A stretch of DNA of 64,000 nucleotides from Hermodice carunculata (taxonomy: Eukaryota > Annelida > Polychaeta > Eunicida > Amphinomidae): contig OZ026628.1 of NCBI GenBank assembly GCA_964020975.1, positions 56,247,532 through 56,311,531 of the forward strand, in the 5' to 3' direction. The position numbers were made by a program, and so were the translations under genes. Position 1 is the stretch's first letter. Every line of letters begins with the position of its first letter. The notes under the pieces were generated by a model. It was not told the origin of the DNA. It made no database searches and saw only the letters and a list, made by a program, of their open reading frames with translations. Shown in pieces: positions 34,985 to 48,876 of this stretch.

Positions 34985-35725
34985 TGTCTTGGAGTGAGGG
35001 TTGTATTTTGTCAGTATTGTTCCATACCTATGGAAACACTTCAACAGAGTTTTAAACACCTTTTCCTAGTTTTTTCATTAATATTCTTATTCTCCTTACA
35101 AATTCACTTATTTGTGATGTGTTTCTGCTGATGCGAAAAACTTGTCCAATGACCACACCATAGGCTAGGCTCTCTGGAATGTTTCCAGTGATATCTGGAT
35201 ATGAAACTATGTCAAATTTGAATTGTTCTTGTTTGTCAAAAATGTTTGTCACATACTGTTTGTTCTGAATCCCTATTTCAAGATCCAGGAAAGTTGCCTG
35301 ATTGTCACTCTCATTTTCTTTATTCAAAATGAGTTCTTTTGGGTAAATTTCCTTCCAATGTTTCTTGATCTCATCCTTGCTGTTACAAGTACATCGATCA
35401 CTGATGAATCTTCTAGTATGTTAATAAAACCTTCTTCCAGTGGTGTAGTTTGTTTTTGCCAATTCTGCTATCCATTTGGATTCGTAATAATGTAGATAAA
35501 AATTGGCAATATAAGGAGCTGGATCAGTTCCCATGGGTATTCAAACTATTTGTCAAAGCACTTTATTACCAAAGCTAACGTATGCATTGTTGATAACATA
35601 CTTTATCAAATCAGAACATTCTTCTTTGGTGTAACACTTTCTTTATCCTTTCCTTTGTGAAATCTTGCATCAGGGTTGGAAACTTTAACATATTGACATG
35701 TTCCTCCTTTGAATGCCTTGTCGAT
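34985..35725 (-). mobile_element. Penelope-like element RT relic
   Basis: Minus-strand frames in order show IDKAFKGGTCQYVK, then IPMGTDPAPYIANFYLHYYE (the RT block before the catalytic box), HWKEIYPKELIL, ATFLDLEIGIQNKQYVTNIF and IPESLAYGVVIGQVFRISRN. This order matches a Penelope-like RT clade widespread in aquatic invertebrates. The copy is old and broken in several places, with no endonuclease domain visible. A related fragment lies at 15813-16022. Confidence 0.65.
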
Positions 35726-35739
35726 CATTGAAATTAGCA

Positions 35740-35820
35740 CCTCATTGACGGACAGACAGACACCAGCGGTCACATAAGCTCTGCAACCTTTGGTCAGCAG
35801 AACAAACAAACACAAGATGA
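35740..35820 (+). repeat. right-end fragment of the long repeat family
   Basis: GACAGACAGACACCAGCGGT then CACATAAGCTCTGCAACCTT and GGTCAGCAGA matches the right end at 5845-5895. No left end nearby. Confidence 0.5.
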
Positions 35821-36738
35821 TTATTCTGGGGACCACATGGTACTCTTTTCCTCAGTATACAGTGACATCTAGTGGTTAAAATAATTATTGTTATAATACA
35901 GTGTGAGGTGGGGCAACTTCATCCGCAGTGTGCGTGGGTACTTTGGGGTAACCAAAATGACTATGCACTTTTATTTTGAAGAAATATAAGACAAAAACGA
36001 AATAAAAGCGAAGAGTTATTTCAATTTTGTCAGCTGCAACTGGGTTTGACCCATGCACTTTGGTCTCGTTATGTGACTGCATGATAATCATTAGCAGATA
36101 ACAGTATGTCACTGGTGCTATCACGTCACAAGTCCCATGATTAGCTACTTTGCTAAAAAGAAACTGTGGCTCGACATTGCCATCCTCAAAGGGGCCCAGA
36201 ACTGGTTCAATGCCATCAGTTGTCAGCCACGTATTTCCCATCCTGTTGTCACACTTGTTCTCTTGGGATCCACAACTGACATCGTCTTGAGCTTCATTTA
36301 ACATAAAAGGAAACTCCGTCTAAATTTATACTGTGGGGGAGGAAACGAGCAGATTCCCTCCTCCCAGTAGAAAAATCTGATGTTCCAAGTTATAAAAAGA
36401 CACATTTCAGCATGTTTTAGCACTTTTATGCTTTTTGCACGTGATTACCCTGTCCGTGTTGGAGAATGTGACCTTGATGATAAAGTACATGTATATGCAT
36501 TGTAACTTGAGGCAGAAGATCTGAAGCAAGCACCTTTGGATAACCTCTAATCACTTTTTTCATATTTTTGGATAGCCTGATACTTAAACTACATGCTCCT
36601 AAAAACTCAGATGAATGAACATAAAATTTATAGGAGATAATTGATCTCAAAACTTTTGTTTACACTAAAAAGTTTAAGCAGTGCTGGGCACGTGGCTTTG
36701 TTTGCATGGGCATGATAGTGAACCATGTCATTGTTTAT
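35821..36738. other. no assigned gene
   Basis: The minus strand holds a 138-codon open frame (35891-36304, from MLNEAQDDVSCGSQENKC). The C-terminal third is hydrophobic and low-complexity and I see no domain or splice support. The interval also has a short GACCTTGATGA word near 36470. Confidence 0.4.
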
Positions 36739-36990
36739 ATAGACACATTTGTTTTACATGGATTCTGAAAGAAGTCAAGCATTGACTTATTGAGTCACTC
36801 TCCATGGCACAGATGTTGGCGTATACTTCCCACCTTGTCTGTGGTGGAGGAAACCGAAGAACTCGGAGAAAACCACCGTGCACGGCTAAAGTGGTAGGAA
36901 CTTTTCCCACATGCTGCCCAGGACGAGAATCGAACCCGGGTCGCAGAGGTGGAAGGCGCGCGTCTTACCGCTCAGCCAACTGTGCACCCA
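36739..36990 (-). mobile_element. tRNA-derived SINE, copy 1
   Basis: On the minus strand it starts GGGTGCACAGTTGG and carries a pol III A box, TGGCTGAGCGGT (36967-36978), and B box, GGTTCGATTCT (36926-36936). Then comes a conserved body with GTGGTTTTCTCCGAGTTCTT and GGTTTCCTCCACCAC. The body resembles the central domain described for MetaSINE-type elements, from memory. The tail ends CAAATGTGTCTAT. The second copy at 60381-60632 shares the full length, including tail, so the ends are well set. No target duplication is obvious. Confidence 0.88.
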
Positions 36991-37989
36991 CAGTCATTAG
37001 TCCATGACCCCTGGAAACCAATTGAGCCATTGACAAGGGTCACTCACGGGAAACCATTAGCCGTGGAGGGAAGAATGGACCATTTGAGATTAATCGCTAC
37101 CATTGTTCTGATTACTTTGAAATTTTTTATTGATGTAAAAACAAATTAGCACAATCCACTTACTGGTCCCCAAATATGGAAAGCCACATGTGAACCTATA
37201 CCTAAACAAGCCAAGTGTGGTGTTCCCAGGTTAAAAAAAGTTGAGATTTAAGCCACAAAATATACTTTTGTTTAATGACAACATCACAGAGGTAAAGCTA
37301 CAAGTTTATTTCAAACAATAATTAAAACACAGGACAGAAGAAATGAGTATGTGTCATATTACGACCATAAATCCGTAAGAATTGGCAACTTTTTCTTTCA
37401 ATGTGATTTTCTTGGAACTGTTTTTTGCTCAACCTCTGCAATTTGTATCTCACCTTACACACATAGGAATTGCCCTATCACATTAAAATCAATGGACGTC
37501 AAAAGAAAAATATCATATCCAGGAATGGTTACCAGGACTTTTTTTTTCTGAAAACCCCTTCCGTGACTTTTGGAGCAATTTCGAGAAGGAAAATGAACAA
37601 CCTGTCAGGACTAACTTAAAAATTTTATAACTTTTTGTTTATACTATTTCAGGACTAACCATTGAATTTGATCCTGGACATGGATATATATTTTAAATTT
37701 CTTCTGATTTCAACTGGAAAAAAAAAATTTGTGTGACGTCTGCGCGAAAAATGTGAAAATCCTACCAAGTGAGAAAGAATGCTATAAGATTTCAAAAAAT
37801 TCCAATCCTGCAAAAAAACTCTGTGGATACAAATCTATGGATATGTGGTAATCAGGAAATATACAGGCTTAATGTACTTGTGAAAAAATTAAATGGGTAA
37901 TTGTGATCCAAAGTTGCCAGTCTCACTGTGCACTAGCTTCACAGCTTCCACCTAAAAACTAGAAAAGCACAGCAAATCTGTCTGTGTGC
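36991..37989. other. no gene recognised
   Basis: Unique-looking AT-rich sequence leading into the tandem-core element. No supported exon. Confidence 0.45.
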
Positions 37990-39603
<1,614 letters not shown>

Positions 39604-40174
39604 AATAGAGCTTGGTTGTAATACATGTATTAGGCTGCATGTTTATCTTACTTTCTGCTTCACACAAAGTTACACCATCTGATGATGCCACGCACACCCT
39701 CCTGTCAATTAGCTCACATTATTCTATGTTTAAGGGTGAATTAACATTTTCTAGAGCAAAATTCACTGTAGATCATGACTTAAACATTGATACAACTAAA
39801 TTGCCAGCATTAACATATAGACAAAATCACATGTACACAAGGGATGTTTGATATAAATACATCGTACACGATGTGGACTAACTACGACAAATGAAAACAA
39901 ACACAGCACACCGGGTTGGAATTGAAAGTAGGCCTATGACAATTTTTTTTCTGATGAATACCCAATTGAACATAAAATAAGCAAAATCTTAAATGGCTGG
40001 AGAGTGAGTTATTATTATATGTCTCCCATGACGGATCATTGCTGGTGGGGAAAATAGTAACTCAGTCTCAGCCATGCTAGATTCTCCATTTCTAAGTGCA
40101 TATGCACATGTACAGGTTGCCCGTCTAAAACTGAACTGGCCACGCAATGCATTTGTAACATTTGGCTGGTGTTG

Positions 40175-40345
40175 GGTTTGTGTTTGAAAACATTTTGAAA
40201 GTGTTTGGTTTGTGTTTGAAATTTGTTCGGGAAGTATTTCAAACGATTTCAGCAGTGCCTTTCAAACACTTTGAGCACATCGTTTGTGTCAAACACATTT
40301 GGAACATTTCAGTACAATTACAAATGCATTTACAAACTTTAAGTT
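40175..40345. repeat. irregular TTTGAAA/TTTCAAA array, locus 1
   Basis: Short words GTTTGAAA, TTTTGAAAG and their complements TTTCAAACA recur every 10-25 bp without a fixed period. A similar array is at 46470-46660. Confidence 0.6.
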
Positions 40346-40736
40346 TAGGTCTTACATTTTGTTTTCTCTTTGTTCCTTACGTCATAGATATAAAACATGT
40401 ACAGTACCGCCTGAGGAAAACATAAAAAACGTACTTGACTGAAAATGCAACCGATATGAAATGAGATTGCATACTCAATGAAACAGGACTTACGCTGAAA
40501 GGAAAAAGTAAATGACACACACATGCGATGAAACACAAGCACCAACGAAACAAAAGAAATGCAAACTAAATGATCGACAAAACTTGAATGGAAAGCGAAA
40601 TGAGAGCACCAGTGTTCTCGAGGATGTTCTCTATTATGTATACATGTACATGTACCTTTGTTTTGTGGTGAAGTCTTTTTCCGTTTTCTTCTATCTTTTT
40701 CTCCATAAATTAGTGGAGGTTCAATAAAACTATTAT

Positions 40737-40845
40737 TAAATTATATTTATTAATTTATTATATTTATTATTATATTATATTTATTATTATATTATATTTA
40801 TTATTATATTATATTTATGATTATCTTATATTTATTATTATTAGG
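40737..40845. repeat. TTATTATATTATATT simple repeat
   Basis: Imperfect tandem repeats of TATTATATTATATTTAT with a period of about 17 bp. Confidence 0.85.
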
Positions 40846-40889
40846 CCTAACACCTATTTGTATTGCAATAACAGCCCAGTCCCAAGTGA

Positions 40890-41002
40890 AAAGTAGTCTT
40901 AGTCAACAGCTTTCCTCAGGACACTTTGCATGCATTGTGGGCAATGTGTCCGGAGGAAAGCTGTTGATGACTCAATCTTAAATCAGCACTTTAAGGGTTG
41001 AA
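40890..41002. mobile_element. TTAA-type MITE, right-half relic
   Basis: Contains the hairpin pair AGTCAACAGCTTTCCTC and GAGGAAAGCTGTTGATGA and the right terminus AGCACTTTAAGGGTTGAA. It matches the copy at 43193-43430, with the left terminus lost. Confidence 0.6.

Positions 41003-42783
<1,781 letters not shown>

Positions 42784-42828
<45 letters not shown>
42784..42828. repeat. (AT)n microsatellite
   Basis: About 22 AT units. Confidence 0.95.
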
Positions 42829-42832
<4 letters not shown>

Positions 42833-43192
42833 TGGGTGCCAACTGAGTAACACTCCAAAGATTGCAAACCAAAACGATATCTTATTGGCTGAGAATAACA
42901 TAATTATACTATTCCCGCCAGATTCACTCTCTATTCCATTGATAAAACTAAACCCAGCTATAAGGCGCATGTGTGATGGTAGAGTCTAGTCTGAGCACAT
43001 ACAGACCAGCTGTGATCAAAGATTACTTGCAGATCACCAGTCGAAAAGATAAGTGGTTCCTGACGACAAATTAATAGAGCAACAAGACAACTTTTAGAGC
43101 GATCTGAAATCAGAAACTAATGTAGGATTGTCCTTGTTCTGTAATAAACCTGTCACGGTCAACAATCACAGCACACAGCAAAAAACATCTTA

Positions 43193-43430
43193 TTAACCCT
43201 TAAAGTGCTGATTTAAGCTCGAGTCAACAGCTTTCCTCGGGACACTTTGCGCACATTGCGCACAAAGTGTCCCAAGGTGAGCTGTTGACTAGCCCTACTG
43301 TTTGCCTTAGACAAGGCTTGCTGGTATTTGAATGAAAGGTATCTTCATGAGGAATTTGACTCTTTAACCATTATATGTTTAATGGTAATGAGAAAGCAAC
43401 TATAGCAGTGATTAGCACTTAAAGGGTTAA
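43193..43430. mobile_element. TTAA-flanked MITE with perfect TIRs
   Basis: TTAACCCTTAAAGTGCT at the left and AGCACTTAAAGGGTTAA at the right are perfect 17-bp inverted repeats including the TTAA. Starting CCCTT after TTAA is the piggyBac pattern. The interior holds a ~30-bp-arm hairpin, GTCAACAGCTTTCCTCGGGA pairing with the GGTGAGCTGTTGAC side. At 238 bp it is the best preserved copy of the family. Confidence 0.85.
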
Positions 43431-43559
43431 AAAATATAAATCTGCTTGTTCCATTCCAAACTGCTATGTCTGTAATCTCCCATTGCTCTGACTCTTAGAC
43501 ATTCTCCGAAAGTCACTTTCATTACATGAATTACTATTTCTAATCCTATTATAAATATT

Positions 43560-43785
43560 AAAATAGATTGTAGCTTACTAAGTGAAACATTTTTATCTAC
43601 TTTACACCTACACTTCTTTTGTAACTATGCTTCCTTTGCAGTATATCTAGGTGGCCCCCTTGATAGCAGCTGTTAATGAAGGTCTCCCGACCACTGTTAT
43701 GACCTATGTATATAATCTTACATTGTATATTTTCAGTCAAATAAAGTCTTGAGTCTTGAGTCTGAGTCTGAGTCTGAGCTACTTA
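43560..43785 (+). mobile_element. CR1-like LINE 3' end with short tandem tail
   Basis: A 3'-UTR-like block with GGTGGCCCCCTTGATAGCAG and GACCACTGTTATGACCTATG is followed by CAAATAAAGTCTTGAG. It then ends in a tandem tail of TCTTGAG/TCTGAG units (43747-43781) and not in poly(A). Short 3' tandem tails are typical of CR1/L2-group LINEs. No ORF2 sequence is present, so assignment rests on the tail form. Confidence 0.5.
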
Positions 43786-44965
43786 AGACTCAGCACTTGG
43801 CAGGCAGAAAATGCACCTGAAACTACAGGAAGTCTGTACGCAAAGCAGTTACTTTCAGTTTCATGCTTGATCATAAATTCAAGATGACAAAAATCACTTT
43901 ATGAAAATTAAATACCCAAGCCCTTTTTATTATACTTTCTGAGTCACTATGATGAAATGGTGATATTAGTACACAAAAAAAGAGATAAGAAAGGAAGGCA
44001 CTATGCTACTGTTGAATGGTCTGATATTTGGGAAAAGATTCCAAAGACATGAGAAAGATGATCAAGTGACATGCATATGATAATAAAAAGCAACACTTGA
44101 AAGTACATGTACACTTAAACCTACATGTACATGTATACAATTACTTTTAAATATTCATTAGCTACATCATTGCTTATGACCAATCATCTCGTATGTCTGA
44201 GATAAAGAAAAAGCGTAATGTGTCACATGATCCCAGCAGCATAACATAACACACCTGGTGACATCAAACTTCAAAGTTGGGCCCAATTCCTTTGACAGTC
44301 GCGACTGGCATTCAGGTTACCGACATAAAACTAATATCTTTCCTAACAACAAACAATTCATGTTAAGCCTTTCTATTGAAATTTGTGTAACTGTCATTGT
44401 GGAAAGGGTCAGTGAGAAGGCAATTGCAGAAAATCATTACCTTCAATATCAGGCACCAAAAGATTTACAAACATTGACCACCATTTTGACCATGGGCGAG
44501 GTCACATGATCTCTGCATAGACCACATGATCCCCTTCCAGGAATTTTGCACATGTGATGCACATGGGTTTCAATTTTCTTTCACTGCTGTGGAAAAGTAA
44601 ATAATTGAATTTGATGGAGACCTAATGCAACTCTCTAAAGAGTGTTGAATGGCAAATTGGTTTGGTTAGTAAAAATTGAATAAATGGAGACACGTGGGAA
44701 CAATTAACGCAAATGCTAATTGCTATTGAAAATTGCAAAATGACATGGTTGCACAAAGTGGTTGTGGGTGCATGAGATTCAAGCAGGTTTGGGAACTGGC
44801 CGTTCCATGATGAGACTGAAACAGCAGACGATAGACTATCACTCCTGGCTGGAGACAAAACTTCAAAAGTGTAGTTTGTTGTTGTTGTTGTTGTTATTAT
44901 TAGGCTTTGGCAATATACTTGTCTTATGGATTCATTGGTCAATTTCTTCCTTGAATCCCAAAAAT
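43786..44965. other. no gene called
   Basis: An 84-codon plus-strand frame at 44258-44509 starts MTSNFKVGPNSFDS and ends TMGEVT, with no domain or clear splice sites. GTCACATGATC occurs at both sides of it (about 44222 and 44502). Confidence 0.4.
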
Positions 44966-46130
44966 CAACAACAGGGCTGTGTGAACAGCCCATGCTCAGC
45001 TGACTTAGAGATTCATCACACTTAGCTTGGGGCTCTGTGAACTTGGGATAGGATCAAGGTCATCCATGTACTGAGTAAGTATGAACTTTATAGAAGAACA
45101 CTAACATGTGCAACATCAAGGTCCCAGTATAAGCAGTTCTCAAGTTATAGTGAAGAGTAAAATTCATGTATGTTGCACTGGGGTCTCAGAAATGCGGTCA
45201 AGGTCACTCATGTCAAACATCAAAGTCCGGGTGAAATCGTTTTCAAGTCATCATCTGAAGACTTAAACACACCTAAGTGACCCTGTGACCTTGAGAGTGA
45301 GGTTAAGATCACCCATGTACTGTGCAACTCTTGCTGCCATGCCCTCAAGTGTCCCTATGTAATTTTGAGTCAATTGGCCAAGTGGTTTTGGAGATGATTT
45401 TTAAAGATTTGGCCTAAAAATGAACCAAAAAAAAAAAATTACTGGAGCATGACCATTTGTACAAACTTAGTAGAGACCCACCAAGTATATATACCCATCA
45501 AGTTTGAAGTGAATCTGGTTAGTGGTTTTGGATAAGTCAACATTGAGAATCAGCATTACAATGCCCATTCACTTACACAGTAATCAATAGGACTGTATGC
45601 ATTAACCAATAAGTACCCAAACTGAAAAAAATCATTAAAAATGGGAGATTCACAGTAACACCATCTTGTAAACAACTTTGGTTGGCCATTCTACGATGAA
45701 CAATTCCTTTAAGTTTTGCTTAATTTGAGTGAAGATTTTGGAGAAAAAGTCAAAAATAGCAAAAACAACTTTCTTCACATAAATATACTTGAAAATTCAC
45801 AGCGCCATCTGTTGAACAAGTTAAGGTCTCAGGGTCTGCAGAAGTCCCCTAAAGCAATTAGTTGAGCAGTTATAGAGAAGAGATTTTTTCCGATTTCACC
45901 AAAAAATGAACAAACAAAAAAAAACTCTTAACAAATCCTAATAATCAATAGACTGTGACCATTTGAAACTGGGTAGAGACCCACCCAAGGTACATTGCCA
46001 CCAAGTTTGAGGTGAATGTGGCCAGTGCTTTTGGAGGAGAAGTTGAAAATGTGACTTGTGGATGCTGATGGAAGGATGGATGGATGACAGATGACCTCAG
46101 CTGACTGACACGTCAGCTGGGCTGAAAATA
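44966..46130 (+). mobile_element. long repeat with both ends present
   Basis: The left end carries the hairpin GGGCTGTGTGAACAGCCC then ATGCTCAGCTGAC. The right end carries CTCAGCTGAC-TGACAC-GTCAGCTGGGC then TGAAAATAAA. Body modules contain GTGACCTTGAGAGTGAGGTT, CAGCGCCATCTGTTGAACAA, AGAGACCCACC and CACCAAGTTTGA. A GATG microsatellite (46072-46088) precedes the right end. This is the cleanest full-length copy of the family (~1.17 kb). It is non-coding. Confidence 0.7.
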
Positions 46131-46174
46131 AAAAACATCGAAGCTCATAATCTTTGATAGTGTTTAAGAGAACG

Positions 46175-46384
46175 ATGGCAGCTGCGGCTGGTGCTGTGCC
46201 TCACCGGGCCATTCTATCTGAAACTGGTGATTTGCTTTGGCCAAACAAGTTTATCGAGAGGGGTGATCAAAACAATGTGGTCCCCGAAGTCTTCTGTCAT
46301 CCTATATTGCATTTAAGTGCATGTACATGGACAAATAAAATTACTGTACCTACAAATAAAGCTTCATTTCTCTGTTGGGTATAA
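46175..46384 (+). CDS. candidate small ORF, unknown protein
   Basis: A 70-codon frame begins MAAAAGAVPHRAILSETGD and continues LLWPNKFIERGDQNNVVPE. The start context (ACGATGGC, Ala-rich) looks like a true initiator. AATAAA words inside the last third (near 46334 and 46356) suggest that the coding part, if real, may end or be spliced earlier. It directly follows the right end of the long repeat. No family recognised. Confidence 0.22.
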   Translation: MAAAAGAVPHRAILSETGDLLWPNKFIERGDQNNVVPEVFCHPILHLSACTWTNKITVPTNKASFLCWV

Positions 46385-46469
46385 CTAACTGAATGCATAA
46401 CTTATTGGAGTGGGTACATTTTACCAGCATCAAACTTTTGGGGAATGCTTTGTAACCACTATGCAATGA

Positions 46470-46660
46470 AATGTCCTTGAAGTGTTTGGGTGTGTGTGAA
46501 ATGCATTTGTGAAAGTCTTTGAAATGCGTTTGGTGAACAGGTGAAGTGTTTGAAACTTTTTTCTTTATTGTCCAAGCATTTCAAATGCATTTGCAAGAAC
46601 AGGTTTGAAATGCGTTTTGAATGTGTTTGCTTCAAGTTTGAGTTTTCTTGTTTGTGTTTG
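46470..46660. repeat. irregular TTTGAAATGC array, locus 2
   Basis: Words such as TTTGAAATGCGTTT, CATTTCAAATGCATTTG and GTTTGAAA recur in both orientations, as at 40175-40345. Confidence 0.6.
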
Positions 46661-46899
46661 AGGATCGCTTGGGAAGTCTTGGTGTGCTTGGCACTTATCA
46701 ACTTGAATGCAGGCAGAACTGTATATGATTTTGAATTGAATTCCTTATTCAGAGGACATCCATATTGGGAAGGAAAGAGGGTAACAATAATGGCATCATG
46801 ACACAATATATAATGTGATACCTGTATTGAAAAAAAAAAAAATCAATGGCAGATAGCCTGTCTTGAAAGACAGCAGTCTGTGGTTTTTGCATTGGTGGA

Positions 46900-47500
46900 G
46901 AAGGGAATAGCTGCAAATCACTTTCCAGGCACCATCTTTACACTAAAGGAATAGCTTGCAAGCAGTGCAAAAACCACCATCTTTACAGTACAGGAATAAC
47001 TTGCCTGGCAGTGCAAAAAAAAACAACAACAACAACACTGTCTTTCCACTAAAGGGATGACTTGCCAAGCAGTGCAAAACCACTGTCTTTACACTACTGG
47101 AATGACTTGCCAAGCAGTGCAAAAACCAGTGTCTTTACACTATTGGAATGACTTGCCAAGCAGTGCAAAACCACTGCCTTTACACTGAAGGAATGACTTG
47201 CCAAGCGGTGCAAAACCAGTCTTTACACTACTGGAATGACTTGCCAAGCAGTGCAAAAACCAGTCTTACACTAGAGGAATGACTTGCCAAGCAGTGCAAA
47301 ACCACTGCCTTTACACTGAAGGAATGACTTGCCAAGCAGTGCAAAAACCACTGTCTTTACACTACTGGAATGACTTTCCAAGCAGTGCAAAAAACACTGT
47401 CTTTACACTTAAGGAAAGACTTGCCAAGAAGTGCAAAAACCACTGTCTTTGCTCTAAAGGAAAGGCTTGCTTGGCCATGCAAAGCCTGCAAACCAAGGCC
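46900..47500 (+). repeat. minisatellite, 45-46-bp unit
   Basis: About 12-13 copies of GGAATGACTTGCCAAGCAGT plus GCAAAAACCACTGTCTTTAC plus ACTA. Units of 45 and 46 bp alternate, so frames shift. The open frame at 47279-47533 is an array by-product. Confidence 0.92.
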
Positions 47501-47520
47501 AACACCACTAGCACTGCGGA

Positions 47521-48183
47521 ATGGAAAAGCTGACACAAAATGAATATTGGTGTCTATGTAATGTACAGTTCTGTGCATTTGTGAAATAATAAGACACACA
47601 TACAGCTGCTGACTACTCCCACAATTTTTTATCCTTAGATACATTTCCCTCCTTTGATGAGGGATGCCACATTCTGATGTATATTTATGGATGAATCCTG
47701 AAAATAAATTTTACGTCTTTCTATCAAACATCAGAGCAAAAACTCTTCCCATTTCTTTTTTATTTTGTGAAGAAAAAATCCTCACCTACCCCCACAAGCA
47801 AGATTAACAAGGTACTACAGGTTGTGTCTTTGATGCTCTTGCAAAAAGAAGCACCTTGTGGAGGCCATGAGGCTCTTTTGTCACAATCATTGACAGATTA
47901 GTTCCTCACAGGTGCCACACGACTCACAGCCAATTGTGAAGTCCTTTTATCATTTTTACCCGGATACATAAATATACTACAGAAGCATAAGATGAGTGAT
48001 ACATGAAGAGGGAGTTTTTGCTTGGTGTGTCCGTTCTACTGCTGTCTGCAGATTAAAGCACACGATAGATCTCTTTTCTTGTTGGAGGTACTTCCTATCG
48101 GCAAAGCAACCATTCTCCCAAATTCTTGAAATGTTGACGACAACACGGACGTCTGAAGTGACAAACATGTTATTGGTTTTCAG
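47521..48183. other. no gene called
   Basis: Unique-looking sequence upstream of the candidate exon at 48184. A minus-strand frame (47977-48198) is open over 73 codons and overlaps the exon's start in antisense. It has no recognised domain. Confidence 0.4.
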
Positions 48184-48336
48184 GCGCTGGTCTTGCATAG
48201 ACCCGATCCATCTCGTCTTTTATTGCTCAACCTCAAGAGGCTGTTGTCGTCAGACAAAGGCTTCAACCCTGTAACCTGTCCTATCACCAATGTTTCTTTA
48301 TGCGAAGGCCACGGGCCCCAAGGAGATATCACCGCA
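48184..48336 (+). CDS. candidate internal coding exon, unknown protein
   Basis: The acceptor TTATTGGTTTTCAG ends at 48183 and the donor ACCGCA|GTAAGC begins at 48337. The 153-bp interval is a whole number of codons (51) and is open in one frame only. The product begins ALVLHRPDPSRLLLLNLKRL, continues LSSDKGFNPVTCPITNVSLC and ends EGHGPQGDITA. Third-position GC is about 55% by hand count, clearly above the AT-rich surroundings. I do not recognise the family. This is the best-supported host exon in the window, but partner exons are uncertain. Confidence 0.45.
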
Positions 48337-48692
48337 GTAAGCTCTTTGCAGAACTCAGGGTCAATTAAATTACATGCCTTAAGAGGTGATTACATTTCCT
48401 GTGTTAGTGTATCAGTTTATAGCATTATGCCATACGAGGCAGGTTTGGTGTTAGAAAAAAACATGGGACAGTTTTTTTGAGGGTATGAATATGAGTCTAT
48501 ACAACCAAAAACATAAATCATTTATATACCCACTATCTAAATACACCTACATGTATGTGTTGTCTCATTTTTTGATCTTAATACAACATTTTTTGCACAT
48601 TCAGATTTTCACTGTAAAACTATAAATATGCCATTTAGGTCTCTGTTTTCAAAGCCTACTCAAACACAAGACCATCCTATCTCTCTTATTAG

Positions 48693-48810
48693 GTACTACA
48701 TGGACCCTGTCCTGACAGCCATTCCCATAGAAGACTTTCCTACCTTTACAGACTACTCCCATTGCAGACTATACTCTCTTGATAGAAAGATCCTATTGGG
48801 AGATGTTGGG
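48693..48810 (+). CDS. possible further exon downstream of 48184-48336
   Basis: A good pyrimidine-rich acceptor (CCTATCTCTCTTATTAG) ends at 48692. After one base a frame reads YYMDPVLTAIPIEDFPTFTD then YSHCRLYSLDRKILLGD before the GGGGA repeat. In the phase expected from the preceding exon the frame instead runs about 29 codons to a stop. The donor side is unclear. Weak on its own. Confidence 0.25.
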
Positions 48811-48850
48811 AGGGGAGGGGAGGGGAGGGGAGGGGAGGGGAGGGGAGGGG
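48807..48850 (+). repeat. (GGGGA)n microsatellite
   Basis: Eight to nine GGGGA units. Confidence 0.95.
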
Positions 48851-48876
48851 TACCAGTATGCTGGTACCGAATATAA

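Noticed and set aside
35891-36304. 138-codon minus-strand frame starting MLNEAQDDVSCG
   Set aside because: No motif, no splice support, hydrophobic low-complexity end. Length alone is not enough in a 64-kb window.
36926-36978. A-box and B-box pair as a true tRNA gene
   Set aside because: No intact cloverleaf or acceptor stem pairing is evident, and the sequence continues into the shared SINE body in both copies.
44222-44535. Repeated GTCACATGATC words around 44.2-44.5 kb as possible MITF/E-box type sites
   Set aside because: Only three copies and no promoter context. The word is short enough to recur by chance or by local duplication.
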